In this document: positions 53,828 to 63,554 of the stretch, one piece after another
Position numbering within the stretch: position 1 is the stretch's first letter
Layout: each line of letters opens with the position of its first letter
Source of the DNA: Jiangella endophytica
GTDB taxonomy: Bacteria; Actinomycetota; Actinomycetes; Jiangellales; Jiangellaceae
DNA: 64,000 nt
Assembly: GCF_003427025.1 (NCBI RefSeq)
Contig: NZ_QVAI01000016.1
Location: 62,001-126,000 of the forward strand
Direction: 5' to 3'
The notes under the pieces: model-generated
Database searches by the model: none
What the model saw: only the letters and a program-made list of their open reading frames with translations
What the model was told of the DNA's origin: nothing
Made by a program: the position numbers and the translations under genes

Positions 53828-54762
53828 CGCGGTTGACGCGGGGGATCGAGGTTCGATTCCTTGACGATGAAGTGCGGCCGGCGTTTGGACTCCAGGAAGA
53901 TCCGGCCGACGTACTCCCCGATGATGCCGAGCAGGATCATCTGGGCTCCGCCCAGGCCGATGATGGCCGCGATCGACGTCAGGTACCCGGGCGTCTCCAC
54001 CCCGGCGGTGACCGCGTTGACGATCTGCCAGACGAGATAGGCGACCGAACCGAGCACCAGGAGGACGCCGGCATGGATGGCCGAGCGCAGGGGCTTGCTG
54101 TTGAACGAGAGGATGCCGTCGACGCCGTAGTTCACCAGGCTCTCGAGCGACCACGACGATCTGCCGTGCTCGCGCACTCCGCTCTGGAACGGCACGACGG
54201 CGACCGGGAACCCGATCCACGCGAACAGACCCTTGGAGAACCGGTTGTACTCGGTCAGGCTGAGCAGCGCGTCGAGCGCACGCCGGCTGAGCAACCTGAA
54301 GTCTCCCTCTCCGTCGACCAGCCGAACGTCGACGACGGAGTTGACCGCCCGGAAGTAGAAGCGGCTGAGCGTCCGCCGAAGCGGAGAGTCGTTGGTGCGG
54401 TCCCGCCGCGCCACCACCTGGTCGGCGCCGGCCCGGTGCTCCTCCAGCAGCCGGGGGACCAGCTCCGGTGGGTGCTGCAGGTCGGCGTCCATGATGACGA
54501 CGGCGTCGCCGCGGGCCGCTCGCAGGCCGGCCAGCATGGCGGCCTCCTTGCCGAAGTTCCGGCTGAGCGCGATGTACTTCACGCGAGCGTCGGACTCCGC
54601 GAGCTTGCGGAGCACCGCGGGTGTGTCGTCGGTGCTGCCGTCGTCGACGAAGACGAACTCCATGTCCGTCTCGACGGTCTCCGACATCGCGGCCAGCCGT
54701 GCGTGAAGGATCGGCAGCCCGTCCGCCTCCCCGTAGCACGGCACGACGATCGAGGTGATCAT
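53824..54762 (-). CDS. Polyprenyl-phosphate glycosyltransferase, GT2 (CsbB/DPM1-like)
   Basis: 312 residues from ATG at 54762, overlapping the YfhO-like stop as ATGA. The GT2 fold has IVVPCYGEADGL, FVFVDDGSTDD and DADLQHPPEL. Two C-terminal helices follow (LLVLGSVAYLVWQIV and IIGLGGAQMILLGII), and it ends in the FLESKRRPHFIV tail typical of CsbB/GtrB. It loads a sugar onto undecaprenyl or decaprenyl phosphate at the inner face of the membrane. Confidence 0.93.
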   Translation of the reverse strand: MITSIVVPCYGEADGLPILHARLAAMSETVETDMEFVFVDDGSTDDTPAVLRKLAESDARVKYIALSRNFGKEAAMLAGLRAARGDAVVIMDADLQHPPELVPRLLEEHRAGADQVVARRDRTNDSPLRRTLSRFYFRAVNSVVDVRLVDGEGDFRLLSRRALDALLSLTEYNRFSKGLFAWIGFPVAVVPFQSGVREHGRSSWSLESLVNYGVDGILSFNSKPLRSAIHAGVLLVLGSVAYLVWQIVNAVTAGVETPGYLTSIAAIIGLGGAQMILLGIIGEYVGRIFLESKRRPHFIVKESNLDPPRQPR

Positions 54763-57416
54763 GCGGATTCCCCCTGATGTTGCGGCCGGCGAGTACGCAG
54801 GAACGCCAGCACCGCGACGCCGGCCAGGAGCGACGACAACGCGGCGGCCCCGATGGCGAGGCCGAGGCGGAGCCCCGGTGGGCGGAAGGAACACGACACC
54901 GCCACGTCGCCCGGAGCGACGGTGACCGCCATCAGGCCGGCGAGCGTGCCCGGTGTCCGCGCGGCCCCGTCGCCGGAGGCGCAGCGCCAGCCGGGGACGC
55001 GCACGACGGCGAGGACGAGCGTCCGCGCCTCGTCGGACGCCTCGAGCCCGACGTCGACGCTGTGTCCCCCGACGTCGACCGATGTCGGGCCGGCGGCGGC
55101 GAGGCCGGTGACCGCCGTCGTCAAGGCAGCCGGATCGAGGCACCCGAGCGCGGAGCCCGGAATCCGGGTCGCCGCCGTGACCCGCACCGGCACGTCGACG
55201 GCGCCGTCGGGCCCGGCGACGCCCACCCGCCGCATCGGAGCCGTCATGTAGAGACCGGGGCGCCTGGCCTCCGGGGCGAGCATCGGCACCCATGCGCCGT
55301 CGACCTGGACGTCGCCCACGAGCGACGGCGCATTGAGGTAGACCTCGTCACCGGGACTGCAGCTGCCCTGGAGGCGGACCGTGAACGGGCCTTCGGCACC
55401 GGCCGGCAGGACCAGCGCGATGTCGCCGTTCGGCCGGACGGGCCGGTGCACCTCGGGCGGCCCGTCGACGACGATGTCCGGCACCTCGTAGAGGTCGGCG
55501 CCCAGGGCGGTCTCCTGCGGTCCGAAGGGCGCCGGATCGGCCGACTGCCACGGATCGGCGGGACGGACGGTGACCAGCGGTGCCGCCGGCCGGTCGTCGA
55601 CCACGAGTCCGGCGCCGCCGTCGACCACCCGGTGGGCCACCGAGAACGCCGCGTCGACGGCCGGACTCTGCGGGTCGACCAGCGCGCGGCCGTAGCCGCT
55701 GTAGCCGAACCCGAAGCCGGTCAGCACCGCCGACACCGCGCTCGGCATCGTGCTCGAGTAGTACAGCCCGCTCTGGCCGCCCAGGAGCAGCGGATCGTTG
55801 ACGGTGAGGAACCGGCCCGGACTCGTCCTGGCGTCGGGCCAGTCGTCGGCGGATCGCACCAGGTCACGCACCTCCTGATGCCGCTCGCCCCAGGTCGGGA
55901 AGGCGTAGAGGTGCTCGGATCGGCGGGCGTCGACGGCGACGGCGGCCGCCACCATCTCGGCGACGACCACGGCGACGATGCTCGCGATCGCGATGCGCCC
56001 GCGGAGCAGCCGCTCGGGGGAGCGCCCGGAGGATCGGAGCAGCAGCCCGGCCACCAGCAAGAGGACGGCGACGACGGGGACCACCACGCGAGTCGTCGGC
56101 GTGAGTGAGCGATGGTCGTCGACCGCCACGTAGAGCACCGCGACCGCGATCAGCGGCGCGACCACGGCTGCGGCGTTGCGCAGTCCCGAGGAGGCGGACA
56201 GCCACCCCGCGATGACCAGCATCCCCGCGACGACGAACGCCTGGCGGTAGGCGCTTCCGTTGGGGGTGTCGAAACCGTGCCAGATCGCGTGGGCCAGCGG
56301 GAGCTGCAGGCTCAGCGTGGTCAGTGCGACGGCCGCGGTCCAGACGATCCGGTCCCGGGCCGGCACCCCGCGGTTGAACGGGAGGCTCAGCGCGAGCAGC
56401 AGCATGAGGGTGCCGACCGCGAGGCCGGGGCTGAGCCCGACGCCCTCCGTGCCCGGCAGCAGCCGCGACAGGAAGTCCTGCCACGACACCGCCACGAACT
56501 CGGTCTCGGGGCTGGGCTGGGCGACCTGCACCGCCCGGAACGTCGGCACCAGCAGCGGCGCGGCGAGACCGATGCCGGCGAGGAGGACGAACGCCGCGCG
56601 GGCCGCCGACGCGGACCGGGCCCGCCACGAGAGCGTCGACGCCGATGACAGCCGGGCCAGCGTGACGACGGCCGCGCCGAGCGTGGCCATGTAGACGGTG
56701 TAGTAGTTCGACGTCCACAACAGGGCGACGACGAGCGGCCCCACGGCCAGCGAGGCCATCGACGGCCTCGCCATCACCCACTCGGCCACGAGCAGCAGAA
56801 CGGGGAAGGCGACCAGCCCGGCCATCCACGTCGTCACATAGGCCGCGTCGTCGATGGCCCAGCCGCAGGTCGCGTACGACGCGCCGGCGAGCACGGCCAG
56901 CCACACCGGCCCGTCCGGGCGCAGGCGCCGCAGGTACACGGTCATCGCGGCGGCCGCCAGCGCGAGACCGGCCACGGTGATGACATACACCGCGAGGTCG
57001 ATGCGCGCCGCGGGGAAAAGGACCGTGATCCACGAGAACGCGGTCCCCAGGTAGGTCATGAAGTCGCCGACGAACGGGACGCCGAACCCGCTCGCCCAAT
57101 TGAACCAGAGGTCACCATCGGCCGCGCCCGTCAGAAGGCCGCGGAAATGCGCGTGCATTGGGACGAACTGCTGGCCCAGGTCGTTCGTGCTCCGCGACAC
57201 GTCCCCGAACGGATAGGTGCCCCGCGCCACCCCGCTGGTCACGAAGGCAGCCGCCGCGACTGCCGAGGCCAGAGCTGCGTGGAGGCCCTCTCCGCGGAGT
57301 CGGGAGCCGGGCGCTCGCCGAGCCGCCGGCCGGCTCCCGGCGGGAGGCGACTCCGGGCCGGCATCGTCGTGTCCGGGAACGGTCACGACGATGCCGCGCG
57401 CCGAGAGGTCGTTCAC
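54759..57416 (-). CDS. YfhO-like GT-C family membrane glycosyltransferase
   Basis: 885 residues. After a cytoplasmic Pro/Arg-rich N-terminus (1-45) there are about a dozen helices, with LGQQFVPMHAHFRGLL and LWFNWASGFGVPFVGDFMTYL in the first outer loop as in YfhO proteins. A large extracytoplasmic domain (about 480-850) and a final helix follow. It would transfer the flipped sugar to an envelope polymer outside the membrane. It is the first gene of a three-gene operon with 4-bp overlaps. Confidence 0.9.
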   Translation of the reverse strand: MNDLSARGIVVTVPGHDDAGPESPPAGSRPAARRAPGSRLRGEGLHAALASAVAAAAFVTSGVARGTYPFGDVSRSTNDLGQQFVPMHAHFRGLLTGAADGDLWFNWASGFGVPFVGDFMTYLGTAFSWITVLFPAARIDLAVYVITVAGLALAAAAMTVYLRRLRPDGPVWLAVLAGASYATCGWAIDDAAYVTTWMAGLVAFPVLLLVAEWVMARPSMASLAVGPLVVALLWTSNYYTVYMATLGAAVVTLARLSSASTLSWRARSASAARAAFVLLAGIGLAAPLLVPTFRAVQVAQPSPETEFVAVSWQDFLSRLLPGTEGVGLSPGLAVGTLMLLLALSLPFNRGVPARDRIVWTAAVALTTLSLQLPLAHAIWHGFDTPNGSAYRQAFVVAGMLVIAGWLSASSGLRNAAAVVAPLIAVAVLYVAVDDHRSLTPTTRVVVPVVAVLLLVAGLLLRSSGRSPERLLRGRIAIASIVAVVVAEMVAAAVAVDARRSEHLYAFPTWGERHQEVRDLVRSADDWPDARTSPGRFLTVNDPLLLGGQSGLYYSSTMPSAVSAVLTGFGFGYSGYGRALVDPQSPAVDAAFSVAHRVVDGGAGLVVDDRPAAPLVTVRPADPWQSADPAPFGPQETALGADLYEVPDIVVDGPPEVHRPVRPNGDIALVLPAGAEGPFTVRLQGSCSPGDEVYLNAPSLVGDVQVDGAWVPMLAPEARRPGLYMTAPMRRVGVAGPDGAVDVPVRVTAATRIPGSALGCLDPAALTTAVTGLAAAGPTSVDVGGHSVDVGLEASDEARTLVLAVVRVPGWRCASGDGAARTPGTLAGLMAVTVAPGDVAVSCSFRPPGLRLGLAIGAAALSSLLAGVAVLAFLRTRRPQHQGESA

Positions 57417-57871
57417 ATCGCCCCCACGATTGTGCCCAGTAATTCGCCTGCTGATATGGCGTCAACGAGCTGGAAGTCGTCTCTTGCCGGTCCTGTTGCA
57501 TTGGCACCGCAATGTGTAGACGCCATAGGGCGGTCCGCAGGTTGCATGGATGTGGACAAGGGCTGTGCGACCGCTGGGTCGCCCCACCATCCCGGGGCTG
57601 CTGGGCGCCGGCGAGGACCGCCTCGGCGGGCGACTCAGACCGCCCGAGGCGGCCGTGCGGCCAGCCCCCGGAGGGTGGCGATGTCGCGGACGTCCTTCGG
57701 CCGCCATGGGTGGCCGTGTCGCAGCGTCAGGCGGTGCTGAAAGCGACACCGTTCCAGGTGAACTCGCGCGACTCCGTGCCGGCCGGCCTGCTCGTCAGGC
57801 GTCCCGCTCGGCATCTCCGCGCCCCCCGGGGCGAGCTCGAGCACTGCTGGCTGCGGTGTCGCGTGCAGACC
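57417..57871. other. Intergenic stretch without a supported gene
   Basis: It holds an inverted repeat TATGGCGTC/GACGCCATA (57455-57463 and 57519-57527) around a CATTG-N6-CAATG repeat, likely the operon's promoter/regulatory region. A minus-strand tail ending FTWNGVAFSTA near 57730 resembles an orphan C-terminus. Confidence 0.35.
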
Positions 57872-59488
57872 CTACGCCCGATCGGCGGCGATCAGGGCGA
57901 CGTGGAGGGAGACCCGGGTGTCGGGGTCGTCGAGGTCGGCGCCGAGCAGCCGCGCCGCCCGGGCGAGGCGGTCGTAGAAGACCGGACGCGAGACGTGGAG
58001 GCTGGCGGCGGCGTCGGACTTGCTGGTCGGGTGGGTGAGCAGCGCCCGGACGGCGTCCAGGAGAGTGCCGTGCTCCCGCAGCGCCGCGAGCTCGCGCCGG
58101 ACGAAGACCCGCACACGGTCGTCGTCGGCCAGCATGGCGAGCAGGCCGCGCAGGTGGACGTCGTCGAGGCGGTAGACACCCCCGTGGGTGTCGCTGCCGT
58201 TGCCGGCCGAGCCGGCCACCTGCCGGGACTCCTGGAGGGTCCGGTCGATGTCGCCGGTGCGCACGGTGGTGAGGCCGACGCCGACGACGACGTTCTGGCG
58301 GCGGCGCACCCGGGCCGCGAGGTCGTCGACGACACGTTCGGGATCGGCGGAGAGGGGAAGGGACAGCAGCACTCTGACGTCGCCCTCGATGTCGCTGACG
58401 AGCGCGGGCACGCGCGCCTCGTGCGCGGTGTGGACGACGGCGGTCGTGATCTCGTCGAGGTGGTGCCGACGAGGTGTGTCGGTGGCCGGCACGGCGACGA
58501 TCGGCCGGAGCGTCAGGCCGACGAACTGCCGGCGCAGCACCGGAAGGCCGGCCAGCTCGCAGCGGCGCAGCACCTCCTCGGCGGCCGGGTCGGCGAGCAG
58601 CGAGAGGAGCAGTTCGTGGTGGGTGCGGCGTACGACGTTGTCGCGCTGCCGGTCATGGAGCCGATGGAGTGCGAGCGCCGCCGCCGCTCTCTCGACGATC
58701 GCGACCTGGCGCTTGGACGGCGTGGTGCGGCTCTGGACGGCGAGCCGCCCCCAGCCGCGGTCGCGCTTGCCCACGCGGGTGATCAGCCAGCCGCGTTCGC
58801 CGTCCCATGCCGTCCGGCCGTCGAGCGCCATCGAGGCCGACGTCCTGGCCCAGTCGGCGAGGTCCGACGAGATGTCGTGGGCCCCGGGACGGTAGTCGAG
58901 GACGTGGTGCTGGTCGCTCTCGAGGATCACCGCGGCGCCGGCCAGGCGTTGCGCGGCTTCGAGGATCTCCTCCGGGCCCGCCTCGGCGATGCCCAGCTCG
59001 GTGAACGTGTCGTGCACGCGCTGGGTCTCGCGCAGCTCGGCGAGTTGCTCGTCGACGATCCGCTCGCCCACCGCCTGGGCGAGCGTGGCGAAGCGCGCTT
59101 CCCGGACCAGGGCGACCAGGGGAAGCCGATGCTCGTCGCAGGCCTCGACCAGCGCTCGCGGCAGGACGTTCCAGCGCCGCCCGAGTTCGATCACGAGGCC
59201 GGCCGCCCCGCTCTCCGACAGGCTGGCCGCCACCTGTCTGAGGCCCTCGTCGGTGGCGGGCATCGCGATGCCGGTGCTGAGCAGGAGGTCACCCTCGCGC
59301 AGCAGCGGCCCGATGTCGGGCAGTTCGCCCGAGTGCACCCAGCGCACCGGGGCGTGCAGCCGGGCCGCGCCGGCCAGCACGCGCGGACCGGCACCGCGGA
59401 CCGCCGGCATGGCGAGGACGTCGGCCACGGTCAGCACGCCCACGAGGGATCGCTCCTCATCCGACAGAACGTTCGGCAACTCACGCAA
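57872..59488 (-). CDS. PucR family transcriptional regulator
   Basis: 538 residues. The N-terminal PucR domain (about 18-130; LTVADVLAMPAVRGAGPRVL) is followed by a GGDEF-like middle region and a C-terminal helix-turn-helix (LTHPTSKSDAAASLHVSRPV). This is the usual regulator type for purine, GABA and beta-alanine catabolism in Actinobacteria. It is transcribed away from the dehydrogenase/aminotransferase genes at 59563 and probably activates them. Confidence 0.92.
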   Translation of the reverse strand: MRELPNVLSDEERSLVGVLTVADVLAMPAVRGAGPRVLAGAARLHAPVRWVHSGELPDIGPLLREGDLLLSTGIAMPATDEGLRQVAASLSESGAAGLVIELGRRWNVLPRALVEACDEHRLPLVALVREARFATLAQAVGERIVDEQLAELRETQRVHDTFTELGIAEAGPEEILEAAQRLAGAAVILESDQHHVLDYRPGAHDISSDLADWARTSASMALDGRTAWDGERGWLITRVGKRDRGWGRLAVQSRTTPSKRQVAIVERAAAALALHRLHDRQRDNVVRRTHHELLLSLLADPAAEEVLRRCELAGLPVLRRQFVGLTLRPIVAVPATDTPRRHHLDEITTAVVHTAHEARVPALVSDIEGDVRVLLSLPLSADPERVVDDLAARVRRRQNVVVGVGLTTVRTGDIDRTLQESRQVAGSAGNGSDTHGGVYRLDDVHLRGLLAMLADDDRVRVFVRRELAALREHGTLLDAVRALLTHPTSKSDAAASLHVSRPVFYDRLARAARLLGADLDDPDTRVSLHVALIAADRA

Positions 59489-59562
59489 ACCCTACAGAGT
59501 GACGGGGTGCGGCGGTGCCGATCAGGGCCAGGATGCCGTGACCGACGTCGAAGGGAAGAACA

Positions 59563-61092
59563 GTGCCGAAGCCGATCACGCACTGGAAGGACGGTGCGAC
59601 GTTCGACGGCGTCTCGGGCCGCTGGGCCGACGTCACGAACCCCGCCACGGGCCAGGTCTCCGGCCGCGTGGCCCTGGCCGGCGCCGAGGACGCGCAGGCC
59701 GTCATCTCGAGCGCGAGGGCAGCCTCGCGGGCGTGGGCGGAGACCTCGCTGGCGCGCCGTACCCAGGTCGTCTTCGCGTTTCGTGAGTTGCTCGACCGCC
59801 GCAAGGACGAGCTCGCCCAGCTGATCACCGCCGAGCACGGCAAGGTGCACAGCGACGCCCTGGGGGAGATCGCCCGCGGGCAGGAGGTCGTGGAGTTCGC
59901 CTGCGGCATCTCGCACCTGCTCAAGGGCAGCCACACCGAGAATGCGTCGACCGGTGTCGACGTGCACTCCAAGCGGGTGCCGCTGGGCGTGGTGGGGATC
60001 ATCAGCCCGTTCAACTTCCCGGCCATGGTGCCGATGTGGTTCTTCCCGATCGCCATCGCCGCGGGCAACGCGGTGGTGCTGAAGCCCAGTGAGAAGGATC
60101 CCTCCGCGGCCGTCTGGATCGCCGGTCTCTGGAAGGAGGCCGGCCTGCCCGACGGCGTCTTCAACGTGCTGCAGGGGGACAAGGTCGCGGTCGACGCGCT
60201 GCTCCGGTCGCCGGACGTCGCCGCCATCAGCTTCGTCGGCTCGACCCCCGTCGCCGAGCACGTCTACGAGGTGGCCGGTCGTCATGGCAAGAGGGTGCAG
60301 GCGCTGGGCGGGGCGAAGAACCACATGGTGGTCCTCCCCGACGCGGACCTGGACCTGGCCGCCGACGCCGCGGTCAGCGCCGGCTACGGCAGCGCGGGCG
60401 AGCGGTGCATGGCGATCAGCGTGCTCGTCGCGGTGGACCCGGTCGGCGACGAGCTGGTCGCGCGCATCGCCGCCCGCACCAGGACCCTGGTGGTCGGCGA
60501 CGGGAGCCGCGCCGCGTCGGAGGCGTCCGCCGCGCGCGAAGCCGACCTGGGCCCGCTGATCACCGAGGCGCACCGCACCCGGGTCGCCGGCCTCGTCGCC
60601 TCGGGCGAGGCCGCCGGCGCCGAGCTGGTCATCGACGGCCGGCAGCTGCGGCCTCGCGGCGACAGCGCCGGCTTCTGGCTCGGTCCGACGCTGTTCGACC
60701 ACGTCGGCCCGGAGATGGACATCTACACCGAGGAGATCTTCGGGCCGGTCCTGTCGGTGGTGCGGGTGGCCTCCTACGCCGAGGCGGTCGCCTTGATCAA
60801 CGCCAACGAGTACGGCAACGGGACGGCGATCTTCACCAGGGACGGCGGCGCCGCCCGCCGCTTCGAGCGCGACGTCCAGGTGGGGATGATCGGCGTCAAC
60901 GTGCCGATCCCCGTCCCCGTCGCCTCCTACTCGTTCGGGGGCTGGAAGCGGTCGCTGTTCGGGGACACGCACGCCCACGGCAGCGAAGGCGTCCACTTCT
61001 TCACCCGCGCCAAAGTGGTCACCACGCGCTGGGTCGATCCGGCCGATCGCTCCGGCGGCGGTCTCGAGCTGGGGTTCCCGCGCAATGTCTGA
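59563..61092 (+). CDS. mmsA: CoA-acylating methylmalonate/malonate-semialdehyde dehydrogenase
   Basis: 509 residues. The catalytic Cys282 is in SAGERCMAISV. The segment GGAKNHMVVLPDAD replaces the usual ALDH Glu, as expected for the CoA-dependent MmsA group, and PFNFPAMVPMWFFPIAIA is also diagnostic. It converts malonate semialdehyde to acetyl-CoA or methylmalonate semialdehyde to propionyl-CoA. It overlaps the aminotransferase gene by 8 bp; that enzyme would supply the semialdehyde. Start GTG at 59563 follows GGGAAGAACA. Confidence 0.93.
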   Translation: MPKPITHWKDGATFDGVSGRWADVTNPATGQVSGRVALAGAEDAQAVISSARAASRAWAETSLARRTQVVFAFRELLDRRKDELAQLITAEHGKVHSDALGEIARGQEVVEFACGISHLLKGSHTENASTGVDVHSKRVPLGVVGIISPFNFPAMVPMWFFPIAIAAGNAVVLKPSEKDPSAAVWIAGLWKEAGLPDGVFNVLQGDKVAVDALLRSPDVAAISFVGSTPVAEHVYEVAGRHGKRVQALGGAKNHMVVLPDADLDLAADAAVSAGYGSAGERCMAISVLVAVDPVGDELVARIAARTRTLVVGDGSRAASEASAAREADLGPLITEAHRTRVAGLVASGEAAGAELVIDGRQLRPRGDSAGFWLGPTLFDHVGPEMDIYTEEIFGPVLSVVRVASYAEAVALINANEYGNGTAIFTRDGGAARRFERDVQVGMIGVNVPIPVPVASYSFGGWKRSLFGDTHAHGSEGVHFFTRAKVVTTRWVDPADRSGGGLELGFPRNV

Positions 61093-62434
61093 GACCTACG
61101 GCCTGGACGCCGACCCGGACCGCGTCTACGAGCTCGACCGCGCACACGTCTTCCACTCCTGGTCCGCCCAAGGAGGCCTCGAGCCCGTCGTCATCACCAG
61201 GGCTGCCGGCTCGTACGTGTGGGATCGCGACGACCACCGGCTGCTCGACTTCACGTCGCAGCTGGTCTACACCAACCTCGGCCACCAGCATCCGGTCGTC
61301 GTCCAGGCGATTCAGGACCAGGCGGCCCGGCTGTGCACGGTCGCGCCCGGGTACGCCAACGCGGCGCGATCGGCGGCCGCCCACCTGATCGCGTCGCACA
61401 CGCCGGGCGACCTCGACCGGATCTTCTTCACCAACGGCGGCGCCGACGCCAACGAGCACGCCATCCGCATGGCTCGGCTGCACAGTGGCAGGCACAAGGT
61501 CCTGTCGACGTACCGCTCCTACCACGGCGGCACCCAGCTGGCCGTCAACGTGACGGGCGACCCGCGACGGTGGCCCAACGACAACGGCTCGACCGGCACG
61601 GTGCACTTCTTCGGGCCGTATCTCTACCGCAGCGCGTTCGACGCCACGACGGAGGAGGACGAGCGGGACCGCGCCCTGGCGCACCTGGAACAGGTGATCC
61701 TCCTCGAAGGCCCGTCGACGATCGCCGCGATCATCCTCGAGCCGATCCCGGGAACCGCGGGGATCCTCGTGCCGCCGGCCGGCTACCTCGCGGGCGTGCG
61801 CGAGCTCTGCGACACCCACGGCATCGTGCTCATCGCCGACGAGGTCATGGCCGGGTTCGGCCGCAGCGGCAGCTGGTTCGCGATCGAGCGCGACCACGTG
61901 GTGCCCGACCTGCTCACCTTCGCGAAGGGGGTCAACTCGGGCTACGTCCCGCTGGGCGGGGTCGCCATCAGCGACGCGATCTACCGGACGTTCACCGAGC
62001 GCGTGTACCCCGGGGGCCTCACCTACTCCGGGCACCCGCTCGCCTGCGCCGCCGCGGTCGCCACCATCCAGGTCATGGAGCAGAACCGGATCGTGGAGCA
62101 CGCGGCCGCGCTGGGCGAGCAGGTGTTCGGCCCCGGGCTCCGGCGGCTCGCGGCCGCCCACGACTGGATCGGCGAGGTCCGCGGCGCCGGCGTGTTCTGG
62201 GCGGTGGAGCTGGTCCGGGACGCGGTCACCCGCGAGCCGCTGGTGTCGGCCGGTGGCGACGGCGCCGAGGTGCTGGCCGCGCTGCTCGCCGCGGCCAGGA
62301 AACGTGGCCTGCTGGCTCTCGGCAACGGCAACCGGGTCCATCTGGTGCCACCGCTCACGACGACGGCCGACGAGGTGCGGGCGGGTCTGCGGATCCTCGA
62401 CGAGGCGCTGAGCGAGGTCCGCGGCGGGTGGTGA
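61085..62434 (+). CDS. Class III (omega-amino acid) aminotransferase
   Basis: 449 residues. PLP residues are visible: Asp in VLIADEVMAGFGRSG and Lys281 in LLTFAKGVNSGYVPLGGV. Its length and the N-terminal AHVFHSWSAQGGLEPVVI fit the beta-alanine/taurine:pyruvate aminotransferase branch. Coupling to mmsA implies an omega-amino acid whose semialdehyde is malonate-like, making beta-alanine the best guess. Confidence 0.92.
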   Translation: MSETYGLDADPDRVYELDRAHVFHSWSAQGGLEPVVITRAAGSYVWDRDDHRLLDFTSQLVYTNLGHQHPVVVQAIQDQAARLCTVAPGYANAARSAAAHLIASHTPGDLDRIFFTNGGADANEHAIRMARLHSGRHKVLSTYRSYHGGTQLAVNVTGDPRRWPNDNGSTGTVHFFGPYLYRSAFDATTEEDERDRALAHLEQVILLEGPSTIAAIILEPIPGTAGILVPPAGYLAGVRELCDTHGIVLIADEVMAGFGRSGSWFAIERDHVVPDLLTFAKGVNSGYVPLGGVAISDAIYRTFTERVYPGGLTYSGHPLACAAAVATIQVMEQNRIVEHAAALGEQVFGPGLRRLAAAHDWIGEVRGAGVFWAVELVRDAVTREPLVSAGGDGAEVLAALLAAARKRGLLALGNGNRVHLVPPLTTTADEVRAGLRILDEALSEVRGGW

Positions 62435-62437
62435 CGC

Positions 62438-63553
62438 TCAGACCAGCGCCGCGTCGAACTCCGCGGATTCGATGCCGTGCGCCTCGCCGACGGGCCCGTA
62501 GTGGAGCCGGCCCGCGTGGGTGTTGAGCCCCAGGCGCAGTGCGTGGTCGTCGGCCAGCGCCTGACGCCAGCCCTTGCTCGCCAGCGCGACGATGTAGGGG
62601 AGCGTCGCGTTGGCGAGGGCCTGCGTCGAGGTCTTCGGCACCGCGCCCGGCATGTTCGCGACGCAGTAGAACGTCGAGCCGTGCACCTGGAACACGGGGT
62701 CGGCATGGGTGGTGGGACGGGAGTCCTCGAAGCAGCCGCCCTGGTCGATCGCGATGTCGACGAGCACCGATCCGGGCTTCATCCGAGCGACGAGGTCGTT
62801 GGTGACCAGCTTGGGGGCGGCGGTGCCGGGAATGAGGACGCTGCCGATGACGAGATCGGCCTGCCGGACCTGCTCCTCGATCGCGAGCTTGGTGGAGGCC
62901 AGCCCGCGGACCCGGTTCTCGTAGCGCCAGAACGTCAGCCGCAGCTTGTCCAGGTCGACGTCCAGCAGCGTGACGTCGGCGCCCATGCCGAGCGCGATGT
63001 TCGCGGCGTTCTGGCCGCTGACGCCGGCTCCGATGATGACGACCTTGGCGTTGGCCACTCCGCCGACCCCACCCATGAGCACGCCCTGCCCGCCCTGTTG
63101 CTTCATCAGGTGGTAGGCGCCGACCTGAGGCGCGAGGCACCCGGCGACCTCCGACATGGGGTAGAGCAGCGGCAGCGCGCCCGACGGCAGCTGCACCGTC
63201 TCGTAGGCGATGCCGGTGACGCCGGCGGCGAGCAACCGCTCGGTCAGCCGACGGTCCGCCGCCAGGTGGAGATACGTGAAGAGCACCAGGCCCTCGCGCA
63301 GGCGGTGGTACTCGGCGGCGACCGGCTCCTTCACCTTGAGCACCAGGTCGGCGCCGCCCCAGACGTCGTCGGCGCCGTCGAGGATCTTCGCGCCGGCCGC
63401 GACGTAGGCGTCGTTGCCGATCGACGAGCCGGCCCCGGCGTCGCGCTCGACGAACACGTCGTGGCCCCGCCGGGTCAGCTCGTCGACACCGGCCGGGGTG
63501 ATCGCCACCCGGAACTCGTTGTCCTTGACTTCCTTCGGGATGCCGATGCGCAT
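62438..63553 (-). CDS. ald: Alanine dehydrogenase
   Basis: 371 residues, the exact family size. MRIGIPKEVKDNEFRVAITPAG starts it; K75 (VLKVKEP), H96 (FTYLHLA) and the NAD motif GAGVSGQNAANIALGMGADV follow. It interconverts alanine with pyruvate and ammonia, regenerating pyruvate as acceptor for the adjacent aminotransferase. It is convergent with that gene and downstream of a second aminotransferase gene on its own strand, 1 bp away. Confidence 0.96.
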   Translation of the reverse strand: MRIGIPKEVKDNEFRVAITPAGVDELTRRGHDVFVERDAGAGSSIGNDAYVAAGAKILDGADDVWGGADLVLKVKEPVAAEYHRLREGLVLFTYLHLAADRRLTERLLAAGVTGIAYETVQLPSGALPLLYPMSEVAGCLAPQVGAYHLMKQQGGQGVLMGGVGGVANAKVVIIGAGVSGQNAANIALGMGADVTLLDVDLDKLRLTFWRYENRVRGLASTKLAIEEQVRQADLVIGSVLIPGTAAPKLVTNDLVARMKPGSVLVDIAIDQGGCFEDSRPTTHADPVFQVHGSTFYCVANMPGAVPKTSTQALANATLPYIVALASKGWRQALADDHALRLGLNTHAGRLHYGPVGEAHGIESAEFDAALV

Positions 63554-63554
63554 G

